Part shown: piece by piece, positions 1 to 12,300 of the stretch | Layout: each line of letters starts with the position of its first letter | Numbering within the stretch: position 1 is the stretch's first letter | Assembly (NCBI GenBank): GCA_907163345.1 | Contig: CAJQUN010000024.1 | Coordinates: 6,820,001-6,884,000 of the forward strand | Direction: 5' to 3' | DNA from: Haberlea rhodopensis | Lineage: Eukaryota > Streptophyta > Magnoliopsida > Lamiales > Gesneriaceae | Length of the DNA stretch: 64,000 nucleotides | The notes under the pieces: model-generated | Database searches by the model: none | Told to the model about the DNA's origin: nothing | The model's input: the letters and a program-made list of their open reading frames with translations, nothing else | Made by a program: the position numbers and the translations under genes

Positions 1-629
1 ATAATTTCAAATATATCATACTTAATTCGAAATATAGCTTGACGATATCATAGACAAGGTGGTATGAGCTCGTTCACTAGCCGTTTAAAGTATAACGAAT
101 TTATGCTAAATTAGAATTTTATGAAAAAAATAACCAGGTGAAATAGAAATACAAAACCAAAATTTGGACAACGAGGTATTGACCTAATTGTTATATTTAT
201 TTCCTAATGTAAGAGATTTCGGGTTCAAGTCCTCTCCCTCCCCTTACAAAAAAAAAAAAAAAAATTGAAAATAAAAGTGCAAATGTAAGAAAAAAGGGTG
301 ACTCGATGATTCTTTTAATTATTCAATTTTTTAAATATATTCTTTTAATTCAAAGCTAGATATAGTAAAACAAGGATTTTTTGGATGGTGGACAAGGTCA
401 TTTTAATAATTCAAAATGCGTCAAATCAAAGACCAATTACACAAATAGCCAAGAATTGTGAGAGCTATTGCATCTTGCAAGTCTTGTAGAAGCAATTTCT
501 CTCACTCTCCAGAGCCCATAGATTTCAAGCTAAGTCATCAATGGGGACTTTCTTGATAGCTATTCTTGTGGCAGCCGGAGGCCCATCCCATTTTATTTTC
601 AGTATTTAAAGTATTTTAATATTTATACC
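1..629. other. AT-rich intergenic DNA with a possible SINE tail
   Basis: No coding region is supported here. At 222-232 there is a perfect-looking pol III B-box-like motif (GGTTCAAGTCC), followed 15 bases later by a run of about 17 A (248-264), which is how a degenerate tRNA-derived SINE would end. I could not find a convincing A box upstream, so the SINE reading is weak. Confidence 0.35.
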
Positions 630-1139
630 TATACCTATATAATAAGTGTCCAAGTATTTACTATTCATTACTATTTTAATGAATAGTAAATGCTTGGTTT
701 TTAAATAAAAAGTTTATTTTCTAATAACTTTGTTAACTAAAAATATTTTTGTTAGAACATATTTATTTTGGTCAATAATTTTTTTATGTTGATGCGCGTG
801 TTTGATCTGAACCAAGTAGAAAAAATATATCTTAATCAGATGAAAAATAATAAAAAAAATTGTTGATCCGCAGGTTTGACCTGAACCGACTAGAAATGCG
901 CGCAACTTCAAATGTTATTTTTTCAATTTATAGTAATATAGACATCATTTTTTTTTTAAAAAAAAAGTAGTCGGTCATTTGGTTATTTTTTACATTTAAT
1001 TACAGTATCATGGTCGTTTTTTTTTTAAAAAAGTTTGTTAAAGTCAGTCATTTGAAATGTAATTTTCACTAAAATTAGGAAAATTAACCAATATATTGGT
1101 ACCTAGCACTGCGCCTTATGATGTGCCAACAAAAACTAG
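630..1139 (+). mobile_element. Helitron-like non-autonomous element (H1)
   Basis: The right end reads GTGCCAACAAAAACTAG and is followed by TATATATATA, the A/T target expected of Helitrons (3' terminus CTRR, then T). The same terminal block occurs at 6084-6099 and 43921-43934, so these are ends of one family. The left part carries a long near-perfect hairpin around 653-700 (arms TATTTACTATTCATTA and AATGAATAGTAAAT). No Rep/helicase coding is present. The right end is precise; the left end is approximate because no clear TC start is visible. Confidence 0.5.
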
Positions 1140-1246
1140 TATATATATATGAATAATTATGTGTGCCTCCCTTGTAGAATAATTGTTTTACAAATTCACC
1201 CCTCTAGTTTATATATGTCTTCCTTATAGAATAGTTGTATTACAAT

Positions 1247-2090
1247 TAGGGGTGGACGTCGGGTAGGGTTTTCGGGTTCGGGTACTCGAAAATTCAGGTA
1301 TCATTTTTTACTACCCGAAATCAAAAATAAAACACCAGTATCCGACTGTTCGGGTACACGACATATTCGGGTAATGTCGGGTACCCAAAATTTTAGAGAA
1401 AAAAAAAGACATTATTCCAGAGAAAAAAACCATACCCGAAGACCCTGAAATTTTGGTTAAAAAAGCATGCATTATAAATTTCTTGATACACCCATAAATA
1501 TACCCATAAATCTCAAAGACGCAAGCAACTACAGTTGAATCTTGGTTTTTTTTTTTTCACAATACAGTTTGAATTTCATGATATACCCATAAATCTCAAG
1601 CAATTTACATCTTCTAAGTTCTATCTTTGGTTCTCGGGGCTCCTGGACCTTGGTCAACCTGCCGAGGTCAGGGAACTGGAGGCACCAAGCGATGTGTTAA
1701 CTGTGTGAATCTGTGATGCTAAGCGAGGGGATGTCTCCGGTGAGTGCGAGACTTTAGTGGATGGTGGCGGGCTGGAATAATGGCCGCCCTACTGGAGTTG
1801 TGAGAGAATGAAATCTGAATTCTACAGTGAGTGGTGATGGAGGCGTGAAATGAATAATAGTGATTGGTTTTGAAGTTTGGCTAGGGTTGGAAACTTGGAA
1901 TTTTAAATAATTTAAATGTGGGATAGGAAAGTCGGGTACCCGAAATTAATTTCGGGTAGGGTTTTATAACAGACACCATCCTATTTTAATGTCGGGTTCG
2001 GATATACCCGAACCTGAATTTTAAAAAAAAAAACCAACCCGATCGGGTGTGGTCGGATACTCGAGACCCGATTTAAAATGCCCATCTCTA
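1247..2090. mobile_element. hAT-type non-autonomous element with 8-bp TSD
   Basis: The element begins TAGGGGTGGAC and ends with the imperfect inverse GCCCATCTCTA. It is flanked on both sides by the identical 8-mer ATTACAAT (1239-1246 and 2091-2098), the length of target duplication made by hAT transposases. Both subterminal regions are packed with CGGGT/ACCCG motifs, as expected for transposase-binding repeats in hAT elements. It has no transposase ORF and must depend on a helper. Confidence 0.8.
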
Positions 2091-2098
2091 ATTACAAT

Positions 2099-2564
2099 AA
2101 TTTCTATCTAGTTTGTAGATATATAAGAAAAATTACAAATATCTCCCCTGTGATTTGATATATAACTACACTTTAGATCAGATAGATGTAAGTGTTCAAA
2201 CTAGATTCGCTAAAACGATAATTATGAAAATTAGAAGAGGTCTATATGAAGTTCACTCATATATATAATGAACAAAAACAATAATAATAATAATGCGCTT
2301 TTGCCAAATAAAATTATTTCAAAATGATTTATGGACATCCAACGACTATCATCTAATCATTTATCAAATCGTTGATCATGATTCATAATTAACTTTGCCC
2401 TCTGGCCTCCCCTCTTGTGGAGGGAGGTATGGAACATGAAATCACTATTACCCGCATTTTTTTCCAAATCATACTTTCGAAATGAGTTCCTTATATTTAA
2501 TGTAATAATATACCCTACACGCTATACGAGAAAATATTTATATGGATCGGTTATTTGTAAAGAT

Positions 2565-2608
<44 letters not shown>

Positions 2609-2757
2609 TTCCATTTTTTCGGGTTCAGAAGATTTAAGTGTTTGCGAAAAATAAAAGAAAAACACAAAGTTTTTGTACGTGGAAAACCCTTGAATTAAGA
2701 AAAAACCACGAGACACAAATTCAGTATAATTTGTACTAGTATATATATATATATTAC
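2099..2757. other. Intergenic DNA with (AT)n microsatellite
   Basis: No gene is supported. It contains a perfect AT dinucleotide run at about 2567-2606. The open frames across it owe their length to the repeat (Tyr-Ile repeats) and are not credible genes. Confidence 0.6.
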
Positions 2758-3400
2758 AACTATTATATAAGTGTGGTAGAGTTACTATTCCTATGAACAG
2801 TAACTCTACCACATTTATTTATTTTTCTTTTTTTTATCTATTATCTAAATTATTTTGTATATCTATTATCCAACTAATTTTGTATTTTGTATTTATTTAC
2901 TATTATATAAGTGTGGTAGAGTTACTGCCCTCATTTATTTTTTTTCCTTTTTTTATCTATTAGCTATTTATTATTTATTATTTTATATTTATTATTATTT
3001 ATTATATTACACACTGCTCCCGATTTGATATTGACCGACTTTTCAAGCTTCTTTCCCATCTCCTTTTCCCAACTATTATATAAGTATGGTAGAATTATTG
3101 TTCCTATGAACAACAACTCTACCACATTTATTTATTTTCCTTTTTTTATCTATTATCTAAATTATTTTGTATTTTGTATATCTATTATCTAACTTATTTT
3201 GTATTTTATATTTATTTATTATTTATTTACTATTATATAAGTGTGGTAGAGTTAACTGCCCTCATTTATTTTTTTTCCTTTTTTTTATCTATTAGCTATT
3301 TATTTTTTATTATTTTGTATTTAGTTATTATTTATTATGTTACACACTGCTCCCGATTTTATGCTATCCGACTTTTCAAGCTTCTTTCCCATCGCCTTTT
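2758..3400. repeat. Two tandem copies of a ~312-bp hairpin-bearing unit
   Basis: Both copies start CTATTATATAAGT(G/A)TGGTAGA. Each carries a full hairpin, then a shortened second hairpin arm ending in ACTGCCCTCATTT, and closes with CTTTTCAAGCTTCTTTCCCATC. Copies differ by scattered substitutions and small indels, so the duplication is not recent. Confidence 0.65.
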
Positions 3401-4134
3401 CCCAAATTGGTGTCTAAACCTTAGGCTTTTTTTGCCTATCACTTTTGAAGCTCATTTTTCCATCTTCTTCTTGTTTACGCTTTTGTTTCTTTACACATCC
3501 GTGGTGTTAGTTTCTACTCAAAGATCTAGAGAAAATATCGAAAACTCTTGGAAAATTGATAGCCTTCAAGCATGGATCGAATGATACTTCGCATATTGAT
3601 GATGGAACAGTTTATTTCACTACCAAGCACCAAGCCTAGAAGGAGAAAGTTCTCTATTTCTTTGGAATATTTTATTTTCTTTATTTTTTCACTTTATAAT
3701 TTTATGATATGGGTTGTGCTTGTGTGTTGAAATTCTGTGAAGGGTTTGGTGTGTATGTTTGCTTGTGTGCATGAGACATCAATGTAAAATATTTTTGGCT
3801 TTATCAAACTGGTCTTATGCTTGCTTTCTTGCTATCTTTTTGGGATTCTTGTTGTCGGCTTCCATGGCTTGGGCTGAGAGTTTCGATTTTTTTAGTTGGT
3901 CGATTTTTATCTCGCTTGGTTTATTTTTTAGCTTAATTCATCTTGAGTCGGAAGATTGTATCGATTTCCATTGCACTTCGTATTCCTATTGTGTGTTCAT
4001 GACATTGATACTGCACGTGGGTTTTGATTCATGTTAATCAATTTGTTTACTTGATGGGTTTGTGTTTTTGCTTGGTTAAACCGTGTGTTATATGATTGTA
4101 TAGATTTTCATTTTCTTTCCTAACTGTGTTGATC

Positions 4135-4407
4135 GAAATGTGCTGCTATTTTGGGGAAGAAATGGTTGTCGACTTGTTCGACCCACCTTCCAATGCCTCG
4201 TGGTACTGCCAAGAACGCGACCGATCCGTGAAAAGCCGTGAGTTTGTTTCTTAGTCAAATAATTACATCTCAACTTGTTGTGTTTACTTTGAAGCATGAG
4301 GTTGTTAGGAATTTTAATATTTCTATGGACCCTAGTATATTGGACATATGCCCAAGAGTCCCAAGTAAAAGGATCCAGAAGTGGGGGAGAGGGATAAAAA
4401 AGTGAAA
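4135..4407 (+). pseudogene. Unidentified coding-like fragment with a frameshift
   Basis: Two adjoining open segments read like real protein. The first (about 4135-4240) contains FGEEMVVDLFDPPSNASWYC and stops at a TAG. The second, in another frame (about 4254-4407), contains KHEVVRNFNISMDPSILDIC and ends at a TGA after a basic tail. The amino-acid mix is unlike the flanking T-rich DNA. I do not recognise the family. The frame jump suggests a decayed gene or a gene fragment carried by the surrounding Helitron-like element. A GTGAGT donor-like site lies at 4223, so part of the jump could be a splice site instead. Confidence 0.35.
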
Positions 4408-5374
4408 AAGGAGAAGACAATGCATTCATTCTGTTTTTTTTTTTTTGCTTTAATATTGTAACTAGCTTAGGCTAGGGATTTACTAACATTAGGCTAGGGT
4501 TATAAAGCATTGCCTCTGGGATTATTTTTCTTATTTCAGCTATTTCAATTAATATTAGTACATACCTTCCTTTGTATTCTTGTTTGGTGTTTGTTCGAAT
4601 GAATTCACTTGTTTATATTCTACATTGGTGTGGCCAGATAACCAATAGACTAACAGAGATAGATTTTGTTGGGGTTTTTCAACGTAATGTCATCATTTTA
4701 GTAGGATTCAGATTCTGGAATTTCTCATTGTTTCATGATATATAAATTTGAGAGTTGATTATCGCGCCTACCTGAGTTTTAGCCCATCCGATTTTGCTTG
4801 TTTCCCCAATGATGCGTTATAAATAATTTGTACCATGTTCTTTTTGTCTATTAACATTAATGAATACGGTTTATCTTCGTATTAAATTTGTAATATTTTG
4901 GTTCTTTTATGTCTTTCTATCATTTTCATATCCTCTATGACGCACATATACTTTGGTGCTGACATTGGAAAGGGCACACAAGCTGCTAAAACATGAGCAA
5001 TCTATTTTGCATCTTAGATCCACCTACTTTATTTTCAGAATTTGAAAATAAAAAACAAGGAATAATGTATAGTTAGAGCATCCCAAACCAAAAATATTCA
5101 GTACTAACATAGGCCTTTCCATTATCTTCTTTTGCCATGTATTCTGTTTGGTTATTATATTAATCATTCTTAAGTCGTGAATTTCTCTATGATGTAAATG
5201 ACTTTGGCTTTGTTTGGATAATAGGATTGAAGCCTCATTGGTAGATTTTCTTTCCTTTTTATAATCCATCACCAAAATAACCTCTAAGTTTCTAATGAAG
5301 ACACACTTGTTTTTTTGCCAGAGAATCTTTATTTTATTAAACATTTCTTTGTATACAATGGTATTTGCTAATGT

Positions 5375-5892
5375 GATACTTCTAGACCGCCGTGTTTTGT
5401 TGATAGGGAGATTAAAAAATTAAAGCTTTCAGAAATGACATGTCGGCAATGCATTATTGACATGGCTAAGATGTGAGTTATATCTTTTAATTTTTTAGGG
5501 GAATTTACATATAATAATTTGCATGTCATTATATTATGGCTAATAACCTTGTTATACTTATGTTTTGTAGTGTAAATCATACCTATATTCCTGTCACATG
5601 GATTAAAATTAGGTGCACTATCAATCTTTGCGCTTCATGCATTGACATCATTTTTTGTAGAATCTTCAACTCATTTATGTTGCATTTACGAACATCATTT
5701 TGAGGGATTTGTTAAAGACCACTTCAGTATTTTCGTACCAATGGTGAGAAACTTAGTAATAAAAATATATGAAATATATGGAGAGTAATATAATTTTGTC
5801 ATTTGATTGCTAAGTTGGTGGAGCACATTCTATCTTTTACTCCAATGAATTCTGCAGGTGATAAACGCGTTGCTTTTAAAGATTTTGTACAG
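5375..5892 (+). pseudogene. Unidentified exon-like fragments
   Basis: Three exon-like blocks are visible. Block 1 (5375-5472) reads through VDREIKKLKLSEMTCRQCII and ends at a GTGAGT donor. Block 2 (5661-5743) is bounded by TTTTTTGTAG and GTGAGA and contains HHFEGFVKDHFSIFVPM. Block 3 (5858-5892) is bounded by TTCTGCAG and GTAAAA. Blocks 2 and 3 join in phase, but block 1 does not join block 2 in phase. This fits a captured, non-functional piece of a spliced gene, but the parent gene is not recognised. Confidence 0.35.
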
Positions 5893-6095
5893 GTAAAAAT
5901 ACAAGTTTAGCTCTGGAATCTTGCAACAACTAGATTATAGTATGGTTGAATGACAGGTCTTGGTTATAAAATCTTGAAGTTCATTGATAACCCTTATGAA
6001 TTATTGTGAAAAATGATGAGTTAATCATCCAGTGCAGAAAGCAATTTTATTAGTCACATCATCTGTCCACTGGTGTGGACGTGGTGCCAAATAAA

Positions 6096-6099
<4 letters not shown>

Positions 6100-6150
<51 letters not shown>

Positions 6151-7511
6151 AACTGTGAGAGTAGCTAATAGAAGGCTAGTTCGAGATAAACAATCTGTAG
6201 AAATTAGAGAACAGAGAGGCAAAGAAAGTGATAACAGAACATTTAATTAAGCGGTAGAATTCAAGAATATTTCCTGTTTTCCTCCCTGTTTATTTCAACT
6301 CCTCATGCAACTAACCTTTTTAAATTAATTACATAATCCGCCAATTTTTTTAAAAAAAACTTAGCTTTCCTCAGAGGAATTTCAAATCTAAAGTAACTGA
6401 TTTCCTATAAGAAATAGCTAATTTCCGGTATGAAGTCATTGTTATTCGAGGATAGCACACCAAATCTGAGTTCGTAACTGAGATCATTCCTCAGACGTGC
6501 TATATGTGTCCACATGATAGATTCTAAATCATAGCTATCCCAAGTATCATAGCTCTCCTGATTATTAACCTATCGATGACCGCCTTCTTGTACATACAGT
6601 AGTGTGTGTTATTATATTGAATAAACTTGTAGGTGATCCCACCTATTATTATATACAATAATATGCACCATTAGGATAATTCTTTTATTTATTTGTTCTC
6701 TCCTTAGACACACCATTACTTATAATCTAATATATATTTGTTCATTAAATTAAGTTTTAATGATAAAACAAATCCTAATTTTGACCCACTCATGAGCACT
6801 AACCCGACAACTCGATTTCATTTAGTTTTACCTTTCCCAACCAAACCCCCACTTAGCGATTCGTATTGGATGAGAATTTTCCAATCAAATAGTTGATACT
6901 CCTTAAGGTCACTATCTTTAGGGTAGCAATCAACCAACCGACAGACATTGATTTTACGCATATCACTCGTTCTTTATGCAACTTGCATTCCAAGCGTAAC
7001 ATAGTACATGATGATTTTGAATTGCATACAAAATAATGATAATTTTATAAACGATCAATATAGCTAGCTTGGCTTGAATGCACTTCAACCAAGACTATAT
7101 ATAGGATCTTCTGCTTAATTTTATCTAATTGATTCAAAGTTCAACTCTTCATTTACGAAATATATCAATTTTTGGTTCCTCTTAACCAGACAATTGTTTA
7201 GTGAAAATGAAATCTGGGTAGAATGAAACCCTGGCAATTCGCTCAAGTAAAAAAAAAAACACTTGTTCTACAGAGGAAAATAAAACCCGACCCGACACTC
7301 TTGAGGGAAATTTTTGCAATCTTTAGGAAAGTAAATTGTTTTATCAAACAGAGACAAAACCATGTTTTTTTTTTAAAAGCAACCTTAATTATCGAAAACT
7401 CTGTAGAAATCCCAGTTGTTTTGTATGATCTAATCTGTAAACCACCCAACCCATATTTTCATGCCTCATGTTATTGTTGCTTCAGTCAACCCCAAAAGAC
7501 ACATAAATCAT

Positions 7512-7578
<67 letters not shown>

Positions 7579-7870
7579 GACCAGGCGTCTTGCAGGTGAG
7601 CTACCAGCCTCCGCTTCACACGAGCAATGGGGCGTTGAATTCTTTAGTAAAATCATGCAGTTTTTATGCATTTGCAACTCCAATACCACCACTGTGCATA
7701 CGTTTCTTTCTATTTAACTACACTTCCAGTACTCCGTGCAATATAGCACCAAGAATCACCGACACATGTTCAGTATTTCATCTCTTTAGAATATACGTCA
7801 GGCTATATTAAAAGTTGGATACATATATCCCGTCTGAAAATCATAAGAAGTGGTTGAACTCGTACCTGAA
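6100..7870. other. Upstream region of MYB80 with (TA)n and (AG)n repeats
   Basis: A TA run fills about 6100-6148 and a perfect AG run of about 31 units fills 7515-7576, roughly 300 bases before the MYB start codon. GA-rich tracts near plant promoters can bind BBR/BPC proteins; that role here is inference. TATA-like candidates are CTATATATAGG near 7094 and CTATATTAAAA near 7802. No gene is supported; the frames across the AG repeat are Arg-Glu or Ser-Leu repeats. Confidence 0.5.
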
Positions 7871-9102
7871 ATGGGTAGAATTCCATGCTGTGAAAAGGAC
7901 AATGTCAAAAGAGGGCAATGGACTCCGGAGGAAGACCAGAAACTGTCGTCCTACATTGCTCAGAATGGAACTAGGAATTGGCGTCTCATTCCCAAGCATG
8001 CTGGTTTTCCTCGATCTAATATTTTCTTGGATTGTGATGTGATTAGAATGACATTGCTTTTCTTCAAAAAAGTTCATCAAGCCGGCTGATTCATTGATTT
8101 AATATGAATTTCCAGGTCTTCAGAGATGCGGGAAGAGCTGTAGATTGCGGTGGACTAATTACCTCCGTCCCGACCTCAAACATGGACAATTCTCAGAGGT
8201 GGAAGAGCAGATTATCGTAACTCTTCACTCGGTCCTTGGAAACAGGTAATATCAATACCGAGCTCAGCAACAGTACAGTTATTCATTGATTCATACTATC
8301 AAACTTTCTTTTTTATTCATCATTTAATATTGGCACGAACCGTGCAAAATACACAGGTTTTCTAACAGTAGGGATTGCATACCTTGTATTAAACAGATGG
8401 TCTGTAATTGCTGCCCAGCTGCAGGGACGTACAGACAATGATGTTAAAAATCATTGGAATACCAAACTCAAGAAAAAGCTTTCAGGTATGGGAATTGATC
8501 CTGTAACACACAAGTCATTTTCTCACCTCATAACAGAGATAGCGACACTTCCACCACCACAGGCTCCGAATTTGGCTGAAGCAGCTCTTGGGTGCTTCAA
8601 AGATGAAATGCTGCACCTCCTCACAAAGAGACGTATTGACTCCCAGTTGCAGCAATCTGGAGCAGTTCTATCTAACCACAATATTTGCATTAAACCCGAT
8701 GATAATAAAGATGATACAGTTGAAAAGATCAAATTTGGGTTGTCAAAGGCCATAAAAGAGCCTGACTTGTTTCAACTAAATAAGCCTTGGGTCCCGGTTG
8801 GAGTAACTTCCATGAATCTCAATAGGACTTATAATACTTATCCAGGATCAGATTCCGGATTTGGGTATGAATTTGCTTCTCTTGGTAATAACGGGGATGC
8901 ATCTCCATGGAGCCAGAGTTTGTGCACTTGGAGCACATGCACTGCAGGGGACCAGCATGGTCATTTGAATGAAAAACTTGAGGATGAACAAGGGGAGAAC
9001 TCCGGAGGTAGAAAAGAAACAAGAATAGGATCCAGTATTTTCAACTCAGACTGCTCCTTGTGGGATTTACCATCCGATGATATGATAAATCCTATAATTT
9101 GA
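7871..9102 (+). CDS. MYB80: R2R3-MYB transcription factor, MYB80 type
   Basis: Three exons: 7871-8003, 8116-8245 and 8397-9102, all with GT-AG introns and consistent phases, giving 322 aa; Arabidopsis MYB80 is close to this length. The N-terminus MGRIPCCEKDNVKRGQWTPE opens the R2 repeat. Exon 2 holds the R2/R3 junction (CGKSCRLRWTNYLRPDLKHG), and exon 3 finishes R3 (GRTDNDVKNHWNTKLKKKL). The conserved block after R3 (GMGIDPVTHKSFSHL, then LAEAALGCFKDEMLHLL) is diagnostic of the MYB80 lineage and separates it from TDF1/MYB35. The bHLH-binding signature is not seen in R3. MYB80 homologues act in the anther tapetum, controlling tapetal programmed cell death and pollen wall formation. The ATG at 7871 is the family start; an upstream in-frame ATG at 7850 would add seven unconserved residues. 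The reading frame is intact. Confidence 0.93.
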
Positions 9103-9302
9103 GAATTCGGGCAAGAATATATATCGGATAAAATGATGTAGCGAACTTGTAAATCAGGAAAAGATGTAAATAGAACTTTTTGAAATAATAATCTTATTAC
9201 ATCATTACAAAGATATCAAATAATGTCTCTGTTCTACCCATTTCTTTTTTTTTTTATCTATTTGCTTTGGGTGAGGGAAGGTGTTTTAAAATACAATGTA
9301 CA
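9103..9302. other. Shared 3' region of convergent MYB80 and PA200
   Basis: Only about 200 bases separate the stop codons of two convergent genes, so their 3' UTRs probably abut or overlap. AATAATAATC near 9186 could serve MYB80 polyadenylation. Confidence 0.5.
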
Positions 9303-12300
9303 TCAAGCAAAGTATGAAGACGAAGATGATGTATCGGCCAGAACCTGCAAGCATGGACGATAAACACATCAATTAAGAAGTGTTGTTTGACTCCTACTCA
9401 AACAAGACAAACTGTTTAGCAGAAAAGGAAATCAATTGTATGACTATACCTCGAGTTGCTCTTCAGTGAATGAATCTTTTTGAATATTCCACGTGTCGGC
9501 ATGGGTGCGACGAAATTCTGCAATTGCTTTTGTAATCGTGGACTTCAGGGGTGATGACTCCGACACAAAATGAGCCAGTAAGGTGACATGATCAGGTAAC
9601 CAACTGGGACAGGATTTAAGATGGTCATTTTTTCCAAATGGTGAATATAACTTGAGCAAACAAATAAAGCACAACTTTAGCACGTGTCTTCAGCCACCAT
9701 GCTTTCAAGTACACAGTGTTCAGCACATATGGTAAACTGTATTAAAAAACCAACCTAAACACTTTCCAACTTTCATGTTAACAAATGGACTAGGTTTTAA
9801 AATATAACACATGGTTCCTGTAATAAACCTGAAGCTAACAAATGGAATTGATCATTATAGCTCGAAAATTTCAACAAATAATCTTCAAAACAGTGATTAA
9901 GATAAATTCACGTATATCTTAATAGGAAAATTCATTTCGCTCATGTGCTCACCAATATTAAGCAAGATGATCCAAGAAAAAACAGAGCATCGTACAGAGT
10001 AAATGATGAAATACAAGCTAAGATGACAATTTTGTGATCTTAGATTATTCAAACACGAATAAAGCAAATTGTCGTGTACAAGAGAATAATTTTTTTTTGA
10101 TCAGACGTGTACAAGAGAATAATGACCCATAGTATTTATGTGCTATGATCTATCCTGACTATCTTTAATGCAAGATAATATGTTCAGAATTGAACATACC
10201 TGGGCATATCATACGGAACTGATAACACACAAGCTGCCAAAGCAAGTATAGAACCGTGTATAGATGCAATGGGTACTGCAGAAACCTTGCTTCTGTAAGA
10301 GCAAATAAGTGATTAAAGACCAGGACAGCGATATTGGTTCATCGGGTGCATATAGAACTGTGGTATTTCTGAAAACAGAACCCACAGCGTATTCAAGCTC
10401 CCTCCTCTCTTATATATAGATGATGTGCATACCAGCTATATATATGGAAGAAATTGCACAAAGAGAAATATAGCAGGAAACTTCAAAATAAATACCCACA
10501 CGATAGTAACAATAACCTTGCATTGAGCACCTGCATATTCCGCAGGCTTCCAACCACAATACAAGTTAGTAGCTTGCAAAGGCAGCCTACAAAATAGGTT
10601 TAGCTCTACCAAATTTTCTAAATTTATTTAGGTTCTAGTGATATATCTATTTGAATGTCAAATAAAACGTTGTCCATGTAGAAATGCTCTACAAATTTGA
10701 CATAGCTCAGAGAACAATAAATATAAAAAGGTACTTTATTGCATACTCATTTCAACTAGAAGAACAAGCACAACGAAATCAAAGACTGGAAAAATTTTAT
10801 ATGGAAAGGGGTTAATGTCATCTTCAAAACTAATGGTGGGGGAGGTAAATGAAGAGCATGGTATATGTAAAGTCCAAGCAAGAAAACAACCTCTGCTTCC
10901 TCTTCTTAAGTATAAGATTTGCTTGCCCATAAGCCCTTCGGCGAAAATCATCAACAAGGTCCTCATCCCCACCCTTCATTAACCCTGCTAAAACTGCCGC
11001 AGCATGCTCCCTCACCTGAACAAGTTTGTGATGATTATACATGCCATAACTCATATTATGAGAGATAACTGATCATTAACTATATCGTGCCATATGATTA
11101 GTAAACTAATACCACTAGCTAAATTTGATCATTTGTGTAAACAAGAAATGTATCAAATGAGAAACTTGCCTCAACTTGATTGTCTGTCAGTAGCTTCTCT
11201 ACGGTCTGCCATATCTGTTTTTTGTCCATGTCGGTGAGAATAAAAGTGTGCCTATAGCAGGATGGCAAAGTAATATTAAACACAGTGCTTGGGAATCACA
11301 AAGAGCAGCAATGGCACACTAAAACTAACAGTTATATTAGGACCCACTTGGGATACGGAGGTAGGGGATTTGAAACTAACAGATGGTATAATTCATTACT
11401 AAAATCAAGACAGTACAATAACCTTAACTTACAAATATTGATGCTCGGTGATATGACAAAATGGATACAGAAGAAACAATATAACTCGCCTTACATAATT
11501 GGACATGTGAGGAAACCAATTCTCACTTTAGATGCTCAAAACATGCACATCTAGTAGCCAGTGATGTTGGAAAACCAATCAAAGGTGTAACAATTTAAAT
11601 ATGACAAATACGAGAGCTTTCTACATAATCTCGTAATGCCTAGCATAAAGATATACCAATCCAAAATCAGCTAGGATACCTGTACATGAAACTTCGCAGA
11701 AATGTCAAAGTTGCAGATCGAGTCCTCCAATTGGAATCTTCGGCTAAAGAAAGAATAATGGGCACAGCTTTGCGTAGATGGGGTTCCCTAAACACCCTCC
11801 ACTTAAGTAATTCAAATGCTGCCTTCGCCAAATTCGAAAGATCTTTATTCGATGTTTCCTATCAGGAACAATGCTCAAGCTTAAGTGTATACTTAAAACA
11901 CAACAAAAATACAGCATTATAAATAGAGATACAACGGAGATTTTCTAGCCAACATAACCTTTTCTTTTTGCGATGTTTCCATGAAGAGTAGAAACCAGGC
12001 AAATTAAACTATAACGTAGGACTTTCTGACTTGAATGATGACCTATAAACAAACTAATCTATTGCTCTTTTTTTTATCGGAATAATATAATTAAATAAAA
12101 GAGTACGAGAAGTACTCCGAAAGGTTACAATAATAGTCCTAGTTCTATTGCTTATTAGGTATGAATAGGAAAATTATTAAACTTGTGCTGCATCACATGC
12201 ATTTATGAAAATAAAAATGGGAAAACAGATCACTACATAAGCACAAAAGGCGCCTGACTGAGTTTACCTGTAAAGATATTACAGGGAACAGAAGTTCCAC

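Larger units (their letters stand above)
2758..6099 (+). mobile_element. Helitron-like element with coding-like cargo (H3)
   Basis: The right end has a hairpin (GTCCAC, loop TGGT, GTGGAC; 6065-6080) then GTGCCAAATAAACTAA and a T-A-T-A flank. This matches the Helitron rule of a hairpin 10-20 bases before CTRR, and the family end seen at 1139 and 43934. The left part starts with the strong hairpin GTGGTAGAGTTACT ... AGTAACTCTACCAC (2773-2812). A segment of about 312 bp is duplicated in tandem (2758-3070 and 3071-3390). The interior holds unidentified coding-like segments (4135-4407, 5375-5892). No Rep/helicase was found. The left boundary is approximate; that both ends belong to one insertion is inferred. 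Confidence 0.45.

Noticed and set aside
3174..3584. 136-residue open frame, Tyr/Phe/Leu-rich
   Set aside because: It runs over the T-rich tandem hairpin repeat of the Helitron-like element; composition reflects TTT/TAT runs.
7223..7717. 164-residue frame with Arg-Glu repeats upstream of MYB80
   Set aside because: Its centre is the (AG)n microsatellite and the rest lacks homology or codon bias; treated as promoter/leader DNA.
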